A DNA stretch of 9,598 bases from Beijerinckiaceae bacterium (GCA_947380915.1 CANCSY010000105.1:1-9598), one strand, 5' to 3'; numbered from the stretch's first letter, positions 1-6,171 are shown. Translations and numbers: made by a program. Notes: generated by a model from the letters alone, not told the origin.

Positions 1-1375
1 CGCGGGCGACGCCCAGCACCCGCAGACCTTCCCGCGCCATGGCGTCGGCCTCGGCGCGCATGCGCTCATGGGCCTGCGCATCGAGCCCGCACAATTCGGC
101 GATGGCTTCGGGCGCGCCCGTGGCGGCGACCGTCAGCGCGTCGTCCCCATCGAGCGCCCAGACATGGGTGACGGCCAGCAGATCGGGCCGCAGGCCGAAG
201 CGGTGGATCAGTTCGCTCGCCCCCTGCCCGCCCCCGCCTGCGGGAAACAGCTGATGGAAGGCCCGCTCCATGGGGTCCACGGGATGGCGGGCGCTGGCGA
301 GCAGACCCGTATGGGCGAGGCCGTGGAAGGCCTCGGCCACCTCTTCCCCGCCCGGCGTCAGATGCAGGATCTCGCCATTGGCGAGCCGCAGTTCCACGAT
401 GGTCATGCGATTTTCAGTGAGGGTGCCGGTCTTGTCGGCGCAGAGCACGGTCGCCGAGCCCAGCGTCTCGATGGCGGCGGCGCGGCGGGTCAGCACCCGC
501 GCCTTGCTGATGCGCCAGGCCCCCATGGCCATGAACACCGCCAGCACCACGGGCAATTCGGAGGGCAGCATGGACATGCCGATGGCGATGCCCGCCAGCG
601 CCGCCTGCAACCAGTCCCCCCGCGTATAGCCATAGAGCAGCACGGTCATCACGCTGAAGCTGACGCCCACCACGGAGAAGATCAGCACCATGCGCCTTGT
701 CTGCGCCTGCAAGCGCGGCGGTTCGCGCTCGAGCTCCCCCAGCGAGCGCCCGATCTGGCCGATCACGCTGCGCGGCCCCGTGCGCGTCACCACAGCCAGC
801 GCCGAGCCGCGTGTGATGAGCGAGCCCGAATAGACATGGGGCTGGTCTTCCCCACCGGGCCGTGCCTCGGCGACCACGGCCCCCTCCGGCGCGACCCGCT
901 TGCGCACCGGCACAGCCTCGCCGGTGAGCAGGGATTCATCCACCATGAGGTCATGGCTCTGGGCCAGCAGGGCGTCGGCGGGCGCCCGCTCGCCCTCCTC
1001 CAGCACCAGCAGATCCCCCCGCGCCACATCGACCCCGGGGATGCGCTGGCGCGCCCCATCGCGGATCACCAGGGCGCGCGTGCTCGACAGGCTGCGCAGG
1101 GCCTCCAGCACGCGCTCGGTGCGGGTCTCCTGCACGATGGTGATGACGATGGAGATGAGGGCGAAGGCGAGGAGGATCAGCGCCTCCTTCAAATCGCCCA
1201 GCAGCAAATAGAGCAAGCCGCTGGCCAGCAGCAGCGCCAGCATGGGCTCGCGCAGCACGTCGAGCACGATCTTGAGGGGCGTGCGCCGATCAGCGGCGGG
1301 CGGCTCGTTGCGGCCCTCAGCTGCAAGACGCGCCTGCGCCTCCTCGCTCGTCAGGCCCGTGAAGGCGTCCGCCAT
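1..1375 (-). CDS. P-type cation-transporting ATPase (N-terminal 458 codons, cut by window edge)
   Basis: An open frame runs from ATG at 1375 to the window edge without a stop. The N-terminal cation-ATPase domain is at about residues 5-60. Paired helices M1/M2 lie near 43-82. The actuator-domain motif TGEA is at 151-154, M3/M4 near 229-287, and M4 carries PSELP at 271-275. The phosphorylation motif DKTGTLT starts at D314, the aspartate that takes the ATP phosphate. The start of the nucleotide-binding domain follows, with TGAPE at 419-423. Family members are usually 800-900 residues, so about half is missing. The layout fits P2-like pumps rather than heavy-metal P1B pumps: there is no N-terminal CxxC domain and no CPC in M4. 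The transported ion cannot be read from the sequence. A GGGG ribosome-binding stretch lies 5 nt before the ATG, which is 36 nt after the tatC stop, so co-transcription is likely. Two motif residues are odd: S272 replaces the Glu of PEGLP and T419 replaces the Lys of KGAPE. Confidence 0.95.
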   Translation of the reverse strand, partial: MADAFTGLTSEEAQARLAAEGRNEPPAADRRTPLKIVLDVLREPMLALLLASGLLYLLLGDLKEALILLAFALISIVITIVQETRTERVLEALRSLSSTRALVIRDGARQRIPGVDVARGDLLVLEEGERAPADALLAQSHDLMVDESLLTGEAVPVRKRVAPEGAVVAEARPGGEDQPHVYSGSLITRGSALAVVTRTGPRSVIGQIGRSLGELEREPPRLQAQTRRMVLIFSVVGVSFSVMTVLLYGYTRGDWLQAALAGIAIGMSMLPSELPVVLAVFMAMGAWRISKARVLTRRAAAIETLGSATVLCADKTGTLTENRMTIVELRLANGEILHLTPGGEEVAEAFHGLAHTGLLASARHPVDPMERAFHQLFPAGGGGQGASELIHRFGLRPDLLAVTHVWALDGDDALTVAATGAPEAIAELCGLDAQAHERMRAEADAMAREGLRVLGVAR

Positions 1376-1387
1376 GCTTACCCCGAT

Positions 1388-1408
1388 GCGACGGCCGAAG
1401 GCCGCCGC
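1388..1408 (-). other. GC stem-loop between tatC and the ATPase gene
   Basis: On the transcribed strand the arms GCGGCGGCC and GGCCGTCGC pair over nine positions (eight Watson-Crick, one G-U) around a TTC loop. The stem begins 3 nt after the tatC stop and ends 3 nt before the GGGG ribosome-binding stretch of the ATPase gene. No T-run follows, so it does not look like an intrinsic terminator. It could protect the 3' end of tatC mRNA or limit translation of the ATPase; both roles are inference. Confidence 0.6.
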
Positions 1409-1411
1409 GCC

Positions 1412-2185
1412 TCAGGCGTCGGAGGCTTTGGCGGCTTTCTTCTCGATGAGGCCCACCGCAATCACCGCGCCCTCGTAGAGCAGCAGCATGGGCGCCACGA
1501 GGGCCAACATGCTGATGACGTCAGGCGGGGTCAGCACTGCGGCGGCCACCGTGATGATGACAATCGCGTAGCGGCGTTTCTGTTTCAGGAAGGCGGCGTC
1601 GATCACGCCGACATGGCCCAAAAGGGTAAGGATGACCGGCAGCTGGAAGGCGATGCCGAAGGCGAAGACCAGCGACATCATCAGCGACAAATATTCGCTC
1701 ACCTTGGGCAGCAGCTCGATGGTCGCCTGCCCGGGCTCGTTGATCTGCTGCATGCTCACCGAAAAGCGGATCAGCATGGGCATGACGCCGAAATAGACCA
1801 GCACCACCCCCAGCCCGAAGAACACAGGCGTGGCGATCAGATAGGGCAGGAATGCGTGGCGCTCATGCTTGTAGAGGCCCGGCGCGACAAAGGCGTAGAT
1901 CTGCCCAGCAATCACCGGAAAGGCGATGAAGGCGGCGCCGAACATGGAGAGCTTCAGGTTGGTGAAGAACTGCTCCAGAAAATGGGTGGCGATGAGCTTG
2001 GCCTTGTCCGCCCCCACCACGCTCACGAAGGGCCCGATGAGCACGTTGTAGATGTAGTGGGAGAAATAGAAGCACACCACGAAGGCGACCAGGAAGGCGA
2101 TGACGGCCTTGATGAGCCGCGCGCGCAGCTCGATCAGATGCTCCATCAGGGGCGCCTTGGTGGCTTCGATATCAGCGTCGGTCAT
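1412..2185 (-). CDS. tatC: Sec-independent (twin-arginine) protein translocase subunit TatC
   Basis: TatC is the polytopic inner-membrane core of the Tat system. With TatB it recognises the twin-arginine signal peptides of folded proteins and then recruits TatA. The 257-residue length and about six hydrophobic segments fit the family. The N-terminal signature HLIELRARL is at 16-24, with E19 and R21 matching E. coli E15 and R17. The first periplasmic loop leads into APGLYKHER, whose E108 matches E. coli E103 in the signal-peptide binding site. TPPD is at 219-222 in the last part, and E238 matches E. coli E227. Q181 stands where E. coli has E170, and M226 where E. coli has Q215 in the polar cluster that touches TatA/TatB. 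Its ATG overlaps the tatB stop in an ATGA (2182-2185) and only a weak GGCGGGA lies upstream, so it is probably translated by coupling to tatB. The tail is lysine- and alanine-rich and should be cytoplasmic. Confidence 0.97.
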   Translation of the reverse strand: MTDADIEATKAPLMEHLIELRARLIKAVIAFLVAFVVCFYFSHYIYNVLIGPFVSVVGADKAKLIATHFLEQFFTNLKLSMFGAAFIAFPVIAGQIYAFVAPGLYKHERHAFLPYLIATPVFFGLGVVLVYFGVMPMLIRFSVSMQQINEPGQATIELLPKVSEYLSLMMSLVFAFGIAFQLPVILTLLGHVGVIDAAFLKQKRRYAIVIITVAAAVLTPPDVISMLALVAPMLLLYEGAVIAVGLIEKKAAKASDA

Positions 2186-2652
2186 GCCGTCCCGCCTGTC
2201 TTGATGGGCGCATGGTCAGGCGCAGGCGCAGCCTCGGGAGCAGCCTCGGGAGCAGCCTCGGGAGCCGCTGCCTGCGTCAGGGGATCCGGGTCAGGGATAA
2301 AGGTGATCTCGGGCGCGGGCAGATCCGTGCTCTCCACTGGCGCGACAGGCGCATTGAGCGAGGTCTCGACCTGCGAGCCCACCTCGTCGAGCTGGGTCTT
2401 CACATCGGTCAGCGGATCGAAATTGGTGAAGTTGGCGCTCTCGGACATCTTCTGGACGTCCTTTTTCAGCTCTTCCAGTTCGGACTCGCGCATCGCCTCC
2501 ATGAACTGGCCCTGGAACTCGGCCGCCATGCGGCGCACCTTGCCAAGCGCAAGGCCCACCTGGCGCAGCACGCCGGGCAGTTCCTTCGGCCCGATCACGA
2601 CAAGCGCGACGATGCCGATAATCAGTAGTTTGCCGCTATCGATGTCGAACAT
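2182..2652 (-). CDS. tatB: Sec-independent protein translocase subunit TatB
   Basis: TatB forms the signal-peptide receptor with TatC. The 156-residue protein has the classic order: a MFDI start, one membrane helix at about 9-20, the hinge IGPKELP at 20-26, an amphipathic helix at about 27-50 ([19 protein letters not shown]), a charged helical stretch to about 75, and a Pro/Ala/Glu-rich tail. MFDI and the longer amphipathic region separate it from TatA. Residue 8 is Lys, where E. coli and many other TatB proteins have Glu8. The tail holds an in-frame APEA repeat encoded by three 12-bp units. No clear ribosome binding site is visible in the 20 nt before the ATG, and a strong hairpin lies in the 64-nt gap after tatA, which suggests lower output than tatA. 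The start is secure because MFDI is the family N-terminus. The stop overlaps the tatC start by 4 nt. Confidence 0.95.
   Translation of the reverse strand: MFDIDSGKLLIIGIVALVVIGPKELPGVLRQVGLALGKVRRMAAEFQGQFMEAMRESELEELKKDVQKMSESANFTNFDPLTDVKTQLDEVGSQVETSLNAPVAPVESTDLPAPEITFIPDPDPLTQAAAPEAAPEAAPEAAPAPDHAPIKTGGTA
2231..2266 (-). repeat. Three tandem 12-bp units in the 3' part of tatB
   Basis: On the plus strand gcctcgggagca occurs twice, followed by gcctcgggagcc, with no spacer. The unit is a whole number of codons and encodes Ala-Pro-Glu-Ala repeats in the flexible cytoplasmic tail of TatB. Copy number could change by slippage without breaking the frame. Confidence 0.85.
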
Positions 2653-2675
2653 CGGATTGGGTGCACACGCTTATA

Positions 2676-2699
2676 CGCCGGCGGCCAAAGGCCCCGGCG
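2676..2699 (-). other. GC stem-loop in the tatA-tatB gap
   Basis: On the transcribed strand CGCCGG-GGCC pairs with GGCC-G-CCGGCG around a TTT loop, giving ten Watson-Crick pairs with a single bulged G. It starts 17 nt after the tatA stop and ends 23 nt before the tatB ATG. The bases that follow are TATAAG, not a T-run, so a full intrinsic terminator is unlikely. It could stabilise tatA mRNA ends or attenuate tatB, which would fit the known excess of TatA over TatB. The structure is seen; the role is inferred. Confidence 0.6.
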
Positions 2700-2716
2700 C
2701 GCTTCCGATGATGGGT

Positions 2717-2977
2717 TCAGACGACCTTGCGAGGCTCGGCGGCGGGCGCTGGCTCGGCGGCGGGCGCCGGCGCCGGCGCATGGTCGAGGGTGCGCGCCAC
2801 GGCGGGATCGGCGGGCTTTTCAGCCGGCTTCTCGTCCTCTTCCGCAAGGCCCTTCTTGAAGGACTTGATGCCCTTGGCGAAGTCGCCCATCAGATCGGAA
2901 ATCTTGCCCTTGCCGCCAAACAGAACGAGCACGATCGCGCCAACGACGATCCAGTGCCAGAGAGAAAAGCTACCCAT
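2717..2977 (-). CDS. tatA: Sec-independent protein translocase subunit TatA
   Basis: TatA oligomerises at the TatBC-substrate complex and forms or weakens the membrane path for folded proteins. The 86-residue protein has a short N-terminal membrane helix at about 6-20, the hinge LFGGKGK at 19-25, and an amphipathic helix at about 26-44 ([19 protein letters not shown]) ending in the family FKKG signature. An acidic stretch and an Ala/Pro/Glu tail follow. The FGGK hinge and short helix identify TatA rather than TatB. GGAGG at 2983-2987 sits 5 nt before the ATG, the clearest ribosome binding site in this group, in keeping with TatA being the most abundant subunit. It is the first gene of the tat group, with a likely promoter about 50-80 nt upstream. 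The tail shares a DHAP motif with the TatB tail. Confidence 0.95.
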   Translation of the reverse strand: MGSFSLWHWIVVGAIVLVLFGGKGKISDLMGDFAKGIKSFKKGLAEEDEKPAEKPADPAVARTLDHAPAPAPAAEPAPAAEPRKVV

Positions 2978-2982
2978 AACAA

Positions 2983-2987
2983 CCTCC
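2983..2987 (-). promoter_or_regulatory. Ribosome binding site of tatA
   Basis: GGAGG on the minus strand, 5 nt before the tatA ATG. It is a near-consensus site and fixes the start codon; it is much stronger than anything in front of tatB or tatC. Confidence 0.8.
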
Positions 2988-3028
2988 AGAACGCCGCTAC
3001 AGCCCCTGCGCGGCGAGAACTCGAACCA

Positions 3029-3057
3029 AACCTAAGCGCCCCAAGCGGCAAAAACAA
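3029..3057 (-). promoter_or_regulatory. Possible sigma-70-type promoter for tatABC
   Basis: On the minus strand TTGTTT (3057-3052) and TAGGTT (3034-3029) are separated by 17 nt. This resembles alphaproteobacterial housekeeping promoters, which keep TTG in the -35 box and T-A---T in the -10 box. Transcription would start near 3021, giving a leader of about 45 nt before the tatA ATG. It lies in the only large gap upstream of the tat genes, downstream of the repeat copy. The match is partial, so this is a prediction. Confidence 0.4.
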
Positions 3058-3164
3058 GAACGCTGCGCACACAAGTGGGAGATTGCTTGGCGGCAAGCTG
3101 GCGAGAGCGTCCGCAGACCGGCTGGCGAACCGCGTAAACAACTGAAATTGCGCGCGCTTTTCAT

Positions 3165-3315
3165 ACCCTCCCCCCCGTGGGGAGGGTCGGCCGCGTCAGC
3201 GGACGGGGTGGGGGTCTGCGCATGCTGATCGGGACCGCGGTTGCTAAGGGCGCTAACGCCAGAGATCGCGCGACCCTCACCCCTCACCCCTCCCCACAGG
3301 GGGAAGGGGACCGGC
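3165..3315 (+). repeat. Palindromic intergenic repeat, copy 1
   Basis: This 151-bp GC-rich element has ends that are each self-palindromic (about 3165-3187 and 3286-3310) and are also inverted repeats of each other, around CCCTCCCC...GGGGAGGG cores. Segment 3181-3233 matches the reverse complement of 6255-6307 with 3 differences in 53 aligned bases, all C/T changes. The middle is more diverged, and similarity returns at the far end. The organisation is that of a non-autonomous palindromic repeat (MITE- or REP-like) with no coding capacity. It lies wholly in the scpB-tatA gap. Confidence 0.85.
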
Positions 3316-3386
3316 AGACATTACGCCAAATAATTGATACTGCGCACATCTTTGCCATATCGGGAGCGCGGCTCAACCGAATCGCT

Positions 3387-4193
3387 TCACGGCTCCTCCG
3401 GCTCGGACGCCGATTTCTGCGCCTCAGCCGCAAATTCCGCCTCGGCCAAAGACTCGACCTCCGCCTCCGCAACAACCTCACCCGCCTCGTCCCCGTCGCC
3501 GGGCGCCAGCGCCTGCTCGTCGAAGAGGTCGATGGCGCCATCCTCCAGCGGATCCTCATCCTCGGTCAGCGCCTCGCCATCGCGGGGCTGGGGCACGCCA
3601 AAGCCCTCTGGCAGGCGTCCATCGAACATGCCCGCCGCCTTCAGCTCGTCGAGGCCCGGCAGATCGCCGATGGTCTCCAGGCTGAAATGCAGCAGGAACG
3701 TGTCCGTGGTGCCATAGGTGATGGGCCGCCCCGGCGCCTTGCGGCGCCCGCGCAGACGCACCCAGCCGGTCTCCATCAGCACATCAAGCGTGCCCTTGGA
3801 AATGGCGACGCCCCGGATGTCCTCGATCTCGGCCCGGGTCACCGGCTGGTGATAGGCGATAATCGACAGGGTCTCGATGGCGGGACGCGACAGCTTCTTG
3901 GGCTCGGACACTTCGCGCGACAGCAGCCAGCTCAGGTCCGTGGCGGTGCGGAAGGTCCAGCGAGTGTTCACGCGGATCAGATTGATGCCGCGCCCGGCAT
4001 AGTGGGCGCGCAGGGCCTCCAGCGCCTCGAGCGCGCTCACGCCGTCGGGCATGCGCTTGGCGATGTCCTTCTCCTCGACCGGATCGGCCGAGACGAAAAT
4101 CAGCGCCTCGGCGATGCGGCTCGCCTGCAACAGCGCCTCCGCACGCGCGTCGTCGGTCTCATCCTGCGGGAACAATCTGGCGATCTCGGCCAC
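3387..4193 (-). CDS. scpB: Segregation and condensation protein B (kleisin-associated subunit)
   Basis: ScpB dimers bind the middle of ScpA and regulate the SMC ATPase ring that compacts and separates newly replicated chromosomes. The 268-residue protein has two winged-helix domains. The first is at about 23-95. The second is at about 100-180 and carries the family signature LSRPAIETLSIIAYHQPVTR (101-120), followed by IEDIRGV, GWVRLRGR and YGTTDTFLLHF. The last 70 residues or so are a low-complexity acidic tail rich in Glu, Asp and Ala, common in alphaproteobacterial ScpB and probably disordered. The start is GTG at 4193, with GGAG at 4202-4199 five nt upstream; no ATG is available between it and the scpA stop. 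The gap to scpA is 19 nt, so the two should be co-transcribed and made together, matching their complex. No terminator is visible after it before repeat copy 1. Confidence 0.96.
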   Translation of the reverse strand: MAEIARLFPQDETDDARAEALLQASRIAEALIFVSADPVEEKDIAKRMPDGVSALEALEALRAHYAGRGINLIRVNTRWTFRTATDLSWLLSREVSEPKKLSRPAIETLSIIAYHQPVTRAEIEDIRGVAISKGTLDVLMETGWVRLRGRRKAPGRPITYGTTDTFLLHFSLETIGDLPGLDELKAAGMFDGRLPEGFGVPQPRDGEALTEDEDPLEDGAIDLFDEQALAPGDGDEAGEVVAEAEVESLAEAEFAAEAQKSASEPEEP

Positions 4194-4198
4194 TTCAA

Positions 4199-4202
4199 CT
4201 CC
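4199..4202 (-). promoter_or_regulatory. Ribosome binding site deciding the GTG start of scpB
   Basis: GGAG on the minus strand, 5 nt before GTG at 4193. It supports a GTG start directly after scpA. Confidence 0.65.
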
Positions 4203-4212
4203 TATGTTTCAC

Positions 4213-5037
4213 TCAAGCCGCTTGTTCATCGGAGGGTTCCCCCGATGGCGGCGGCGCCTCGGGCTCCGCATGACGACGCACCCAGAGCGGGGCGAAAGCG
4301 CGGTCCTGACGCAGATCGATGACACCCTCGCGCACCATTTCCAGAGAGGCGGAAAAGGCCGAGGCCCGGACGCTTTTGCGCATCTCCGGGGCGACGCAAT
4401 ATTCGATCAGGTAGTGATCCATGATCGTCCATTCCATGGCGATCCCGGCCAGCCGCTCCAGCGCCTCGCGGGCGTCGTGGATCGACCAGACATGGCGCTT
4501 GTGGAGGGTCACTCTGGACAGGGCCTGGATCTGCCGCTGGCGCGCATAGGCGGACAGCAGATCATAGATCGAGGCCTTCCACTGGGGATGACGCAGGATT
4601 TCGATGCCCGCAGGCGAGCCGTTCAGATGCACGTCCCGGCCAAGGCGCGGGCGGTTGATGAGCTTTTCGGCGGCGGCGCGGATGGCTTCCAGACGGCGCA
4701 GGCGCGCGGCCAGCGCCGCAGCCAGGTCGGCGGCGGCGGGCTCCGGCCCCTTGGGGGGCTCGGGCAGCAGCAGGCGCGATTTGAGATAGGCGAGCCAGGC
4801 CGCCATAACCAGATAATCGGCGGCCAGCTCCAGCCGCACCCGGCGCGCCGCGTCGATGAATTCCAGATATTGATCGACCAGCGCCAGGATGGAGATCTTG
4901 TGCAGATCCACCTTCTGGCGCCGGGCGAGCTCGAGCAGAAGGTCAAGCGGACCCTCGAAGCCGTCCACATCCACCAGGAAGGACGGCTCGGAATCAGACT
5001 TGTCGATCTCCGCCTCGAAGGGCAGTTCAGCGGCCAC
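4213..5037 (-). CDS. scpA: Segregation and condensation protein A (kleisin)
   Basis: ScpA is the kleisin that bridges the SMC dimer heads and carries ScpB, forming the bacterial condensin on the nucleoid. With the chosen start the protein has 274 residues, normal for the family. The N-terminal SMC-neck binding region contains FEGPLDLLLELARRQKVDLH at about 27-46, then ISILALVDQYL, and ADYLVMAAWLAYLKSRLLLP at 73-92. A linker with the ScpB-binding part follows. The C-terminal winged helix that binds the SMC cap is near 225-254 (SLEMVREGVIDLRQ). The frame stays open far upstream into nagZ, but those residues are non-homologous shadow. GTG at 5037 is preferred because GGAGAG (5049-5044) lies 6 nt upstream and homology begins just after it. 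It begins 59 nt after the nagZ stop; that gap holds inverted repeats that could couple its translation to nagZ. Confidence 0.95.
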   Translation of the reverse strand: MAAELPFEAEIDKSDSEPSFLVDVDGFEGPLDLLLELARRQKVDLHKISILALVDQYLEFIDAARRVRLELAADYLVMAAWLAYLKSRLLLPEPPKGPEPAAADLAAALAARLRRLEAIRAAAEKLINRPRLGRDVHLNGSPAGIEILRHPQWKASIYDLLSAYARQRQIQALSRVTLHKRHVWSIHDAREALERLAGIAMEWTIMDHYLIEYCVAPEMRKSVRASAFSASLEMVREGVIDLRQDRAFAPLWVRRHAEPEAPPPSGEPSDEQAA

Positions 5038-5041
5038 GATA

Positions 5042-5096
5042 CACTCTCCGACGCAGGCGGCAGTCAGCCCGCCCGCAGCGCGCGAGAGTGCCGCCT
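5042..5096 (-). promoter_or_regulatory. Overlapping inverted repeats in the nagZ-scpA gap
   Basis: Two perfect inverted repeats share their first arm region next to the nagZ stop. AGGCGGCA (5096-5089) can pair with TGCCGCCT (5062-5055). CACTCTC (5090-5084) can pair with GAGAGTG (5048-5042), which contains most of the scpA ribosome binding site. The first arms overlap by two bases and the pairings cross, so the two would compete (or form a pseudoknot). One leaves the site open and the other covers it. A regulatory role is inference. Confidence 0.4.
5044..5049 (-). promoter_or_regulatory. Ribosome binding site deciding the GTG start of scpA
   Basis: GGAGAG on the minus strand, 6 nt before GTG at 5037. 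It is the main reason for choosing this start over upstream in-frame positions inside nagZ. Most of it falls within one arm of an inverted repeat (5042-5048). Confidence 0.65.
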
Positions 5097-6119
5097 CTAG
5101 GCCGTCCCTGCAAGCATCAAGTGTAGTCTGGCGCGGGCATCCACAAGATCTAGTGGTTGCGGCGGATCCTTGATGAACTTGAGCGCCCGCTCGGCCCGCT
5201 TGAGGCTCTTGCCCTTCAACACGGGCGCGGCCATGGCGACAGGCTCGGTCTCGGCCCAATCCCCGTTGCAATGGAGGGCGATATCCACCCCGGCGGCGAA
5301 AACCGCCCGGGCGCGGTCGCCAAAGTCCCCGCTGAGAGCCTTCATGGAGAGGTCGTCGCTCATCAGGAGGCCTCGAAAGCCGATGTAGCCCCGGATGATC
5401 TTTTCCACCACCAGAGGCGAGGTCGTGGCGGGCCGGTCAGGGTCAATCGCCTCGTAGACCACATGGGCGGTCATGCCGAGGGGCGTGTCGAAAAGCATTT
5501 TGAATGGCTTGAAATCAGTCTCTTCAAGCTCTTTCCGGGTTGCGCTGACGCGCGGCAGCTCCAGATGACTGTCGGCCTTCGCCCGCCCGTGGCCGGGAAT
5601 ATGTTTGATCACCGGCAGCACGCCCTGGCGGAGCATCCCTTCGCAGACCGCAAGGCCAAAGCCCGCCACAGCCAACGGATCAGCCCCATAGGCCCGGTCG
5701 CCGACGATGTTGTGGGAGCCAGGCGCCGGCACATCGAGCACCGGCGTGCAGTTCACGTTGACGCCCACAGCCGCCAGATCGGCCGCCATGACGCGGGCGT
5801 TCAGACGGGCGGCCTCGGCCTGCCCCTCAAGGCCGCCAATGACCTCCCCGAACCGCGCCGCCGCCGGATAGGCGGGCCAGTGCGGCGGGCCCATGCGCTG
5901 CACGCGCCCCCCCTCCTGATCGATCAGCACGGGAGCATCCTCGCGCCCCACGATCTCCCGAAAGCTCGCCACCAGCGCCGCCACCTGCGCGGGCGCGTCA
6001 ATGTTGCGCTTGAACAGGATCAGGCCCCAGGGCTGATGCAGGGCGATGAGGGCGCGCTCCTGCGCGTCAAGGCTCAAGCCCTTGCAACCGCAGATGAATG
6101 CCTTGGGATGGGTGGTCAT
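5097..6119 (-). CDS. nagZ: Beta-N-acetylglucosaminidase NagZ (glycoside hydrolase family 3)
   Basis: NagZ removes N-acetylglucosamine from GlcNAc-anhydroMurNAc (peptides) imported during cell-wall turnover. In many proteobacteria its products feed back on AmpR-type beta-lactamase control. The 340-residue single-domain protein has no signal peptide, consistent with a cytoplasmic site. Family motifs are in order: GLILFKRNI at 32-40, IDQEGGRVQR at 66-75, the substrate-binding and general-acid loop KHIPGHG at 172-178 with D183-S184-H185, and SDDLSMKAL at 254-262, in which D255 aligns with the catalytic nucleophile. All key residues are intact. The ATG at 6119 gives the expected N-terminus (KAFICGCKGLSLDAQE). 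Its upstream sequence has only a poor ribosome binding match. It follows repeat copy 2 by 52 nt and precedes scpA by 59 nt; nagZ-scpA-scpB is a conserved order in Hyphomicrobiales. Confidence 0.96.
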   Translation of the reverse strand: MTTHPKAFICGCKGLSLDAQERALIALHQPWGLILFKRNIDAPAQVAALVASFREIVGREDAPVLIDQEGGRVQRMGPPHWPAYPAAARFGEVIGGLEGQAEAARLNARVMAADLAAVGVNVNCTPVLDVPAPGSHNIVGDRAYGADPLAVAGFGLAVCEGMLRQGVLPVIKHIPGHGRAKADSHLELPRVSATRKELEETDFKPFKMLFDTPLGMTAHVVYEAIDPDRPATTSPLVVEKIIRGYIGFRGLLMSDDLSMKALSGDFGDRARAVFAAGVDIALHCNGDWAETEPVAMAAPVLKGKSLKRAERALKFIKDPPQPLDLVDARARLHLMLAGTA

Positions 6120-6171
6120 GGATCAGGGTCCCCGACAGCGCGCAATCTTCAATTGTCTTTGCGAGGCGCCA

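Larger units (their letters stand above)
2978..3386. other. 409-bp intergenic region between scpB and tatA
   Basis: No gene is supported here. From the scpB side it holds about 70 nt of unassigned sequence (3386-3316), repeat copy 1 (3315-3165), and about 190 nt leading into tatA with the possible promoter at 3057-3029 and the tatA ribosome binding site. Short open frames crossing the repeat encode Gly/Arg-rich junk that also appears in the other repeat copy. The scpB side has no stem-loop followed by a T-run; the palindromic end of the repeat is the nearest candidate for 3'-end formation. Confidence 0.7.

Noticed and set aside
403..436. The DKTGTLTEN motif as evidence for a heavy-metal or potassium P1 ATPase
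   Set aside because: That motif is shared by all P-type ATPases. The lack of CPC in M4 and of N-terminal metal-binding CxxC argues for a P2-like pump, and the ion cannot be named.
68..3145. A 1025-codon open frame on the plus strand antisense to the ATPase, tatC, tatB and tatA
   Set aside because: It is in exact antiparallel codon register with tatC, tatA and the ATPase, so it stays open because TTA, CTA and TCA codons are rare in this GC-rich DNA. Its product is His/Gln/Arg-rich with no recognisable domain, and the minus-strand genes are certain.
3165..3315. Repeat copy 1 as an intrinsic terminator for scpB
   Set aside because: The palindromic ends could form strong hairpins but no T-run follows either end on the minus strand. 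It was kept as a repeat with only possible 3'-end function.
3177..4322. A long plus-strand frame beginning in repeat copy 1 and running antisense to scpB
   Set aside because: Its first residues (MGRVGRVSGRGGGL) are repeat-derived and recur in copy 2 as MGRVGRASGRGGGL; the rest is antisense to scpB. It is not a gene.
5038..5271. Upstream extension of scpA to a start inside nagZ
   Set aside because: The extra 78 residues overlap nagZ, show no kleisin similarity and lack a better ribosome binding site; GTG at 5037 has GGAGAG in place.
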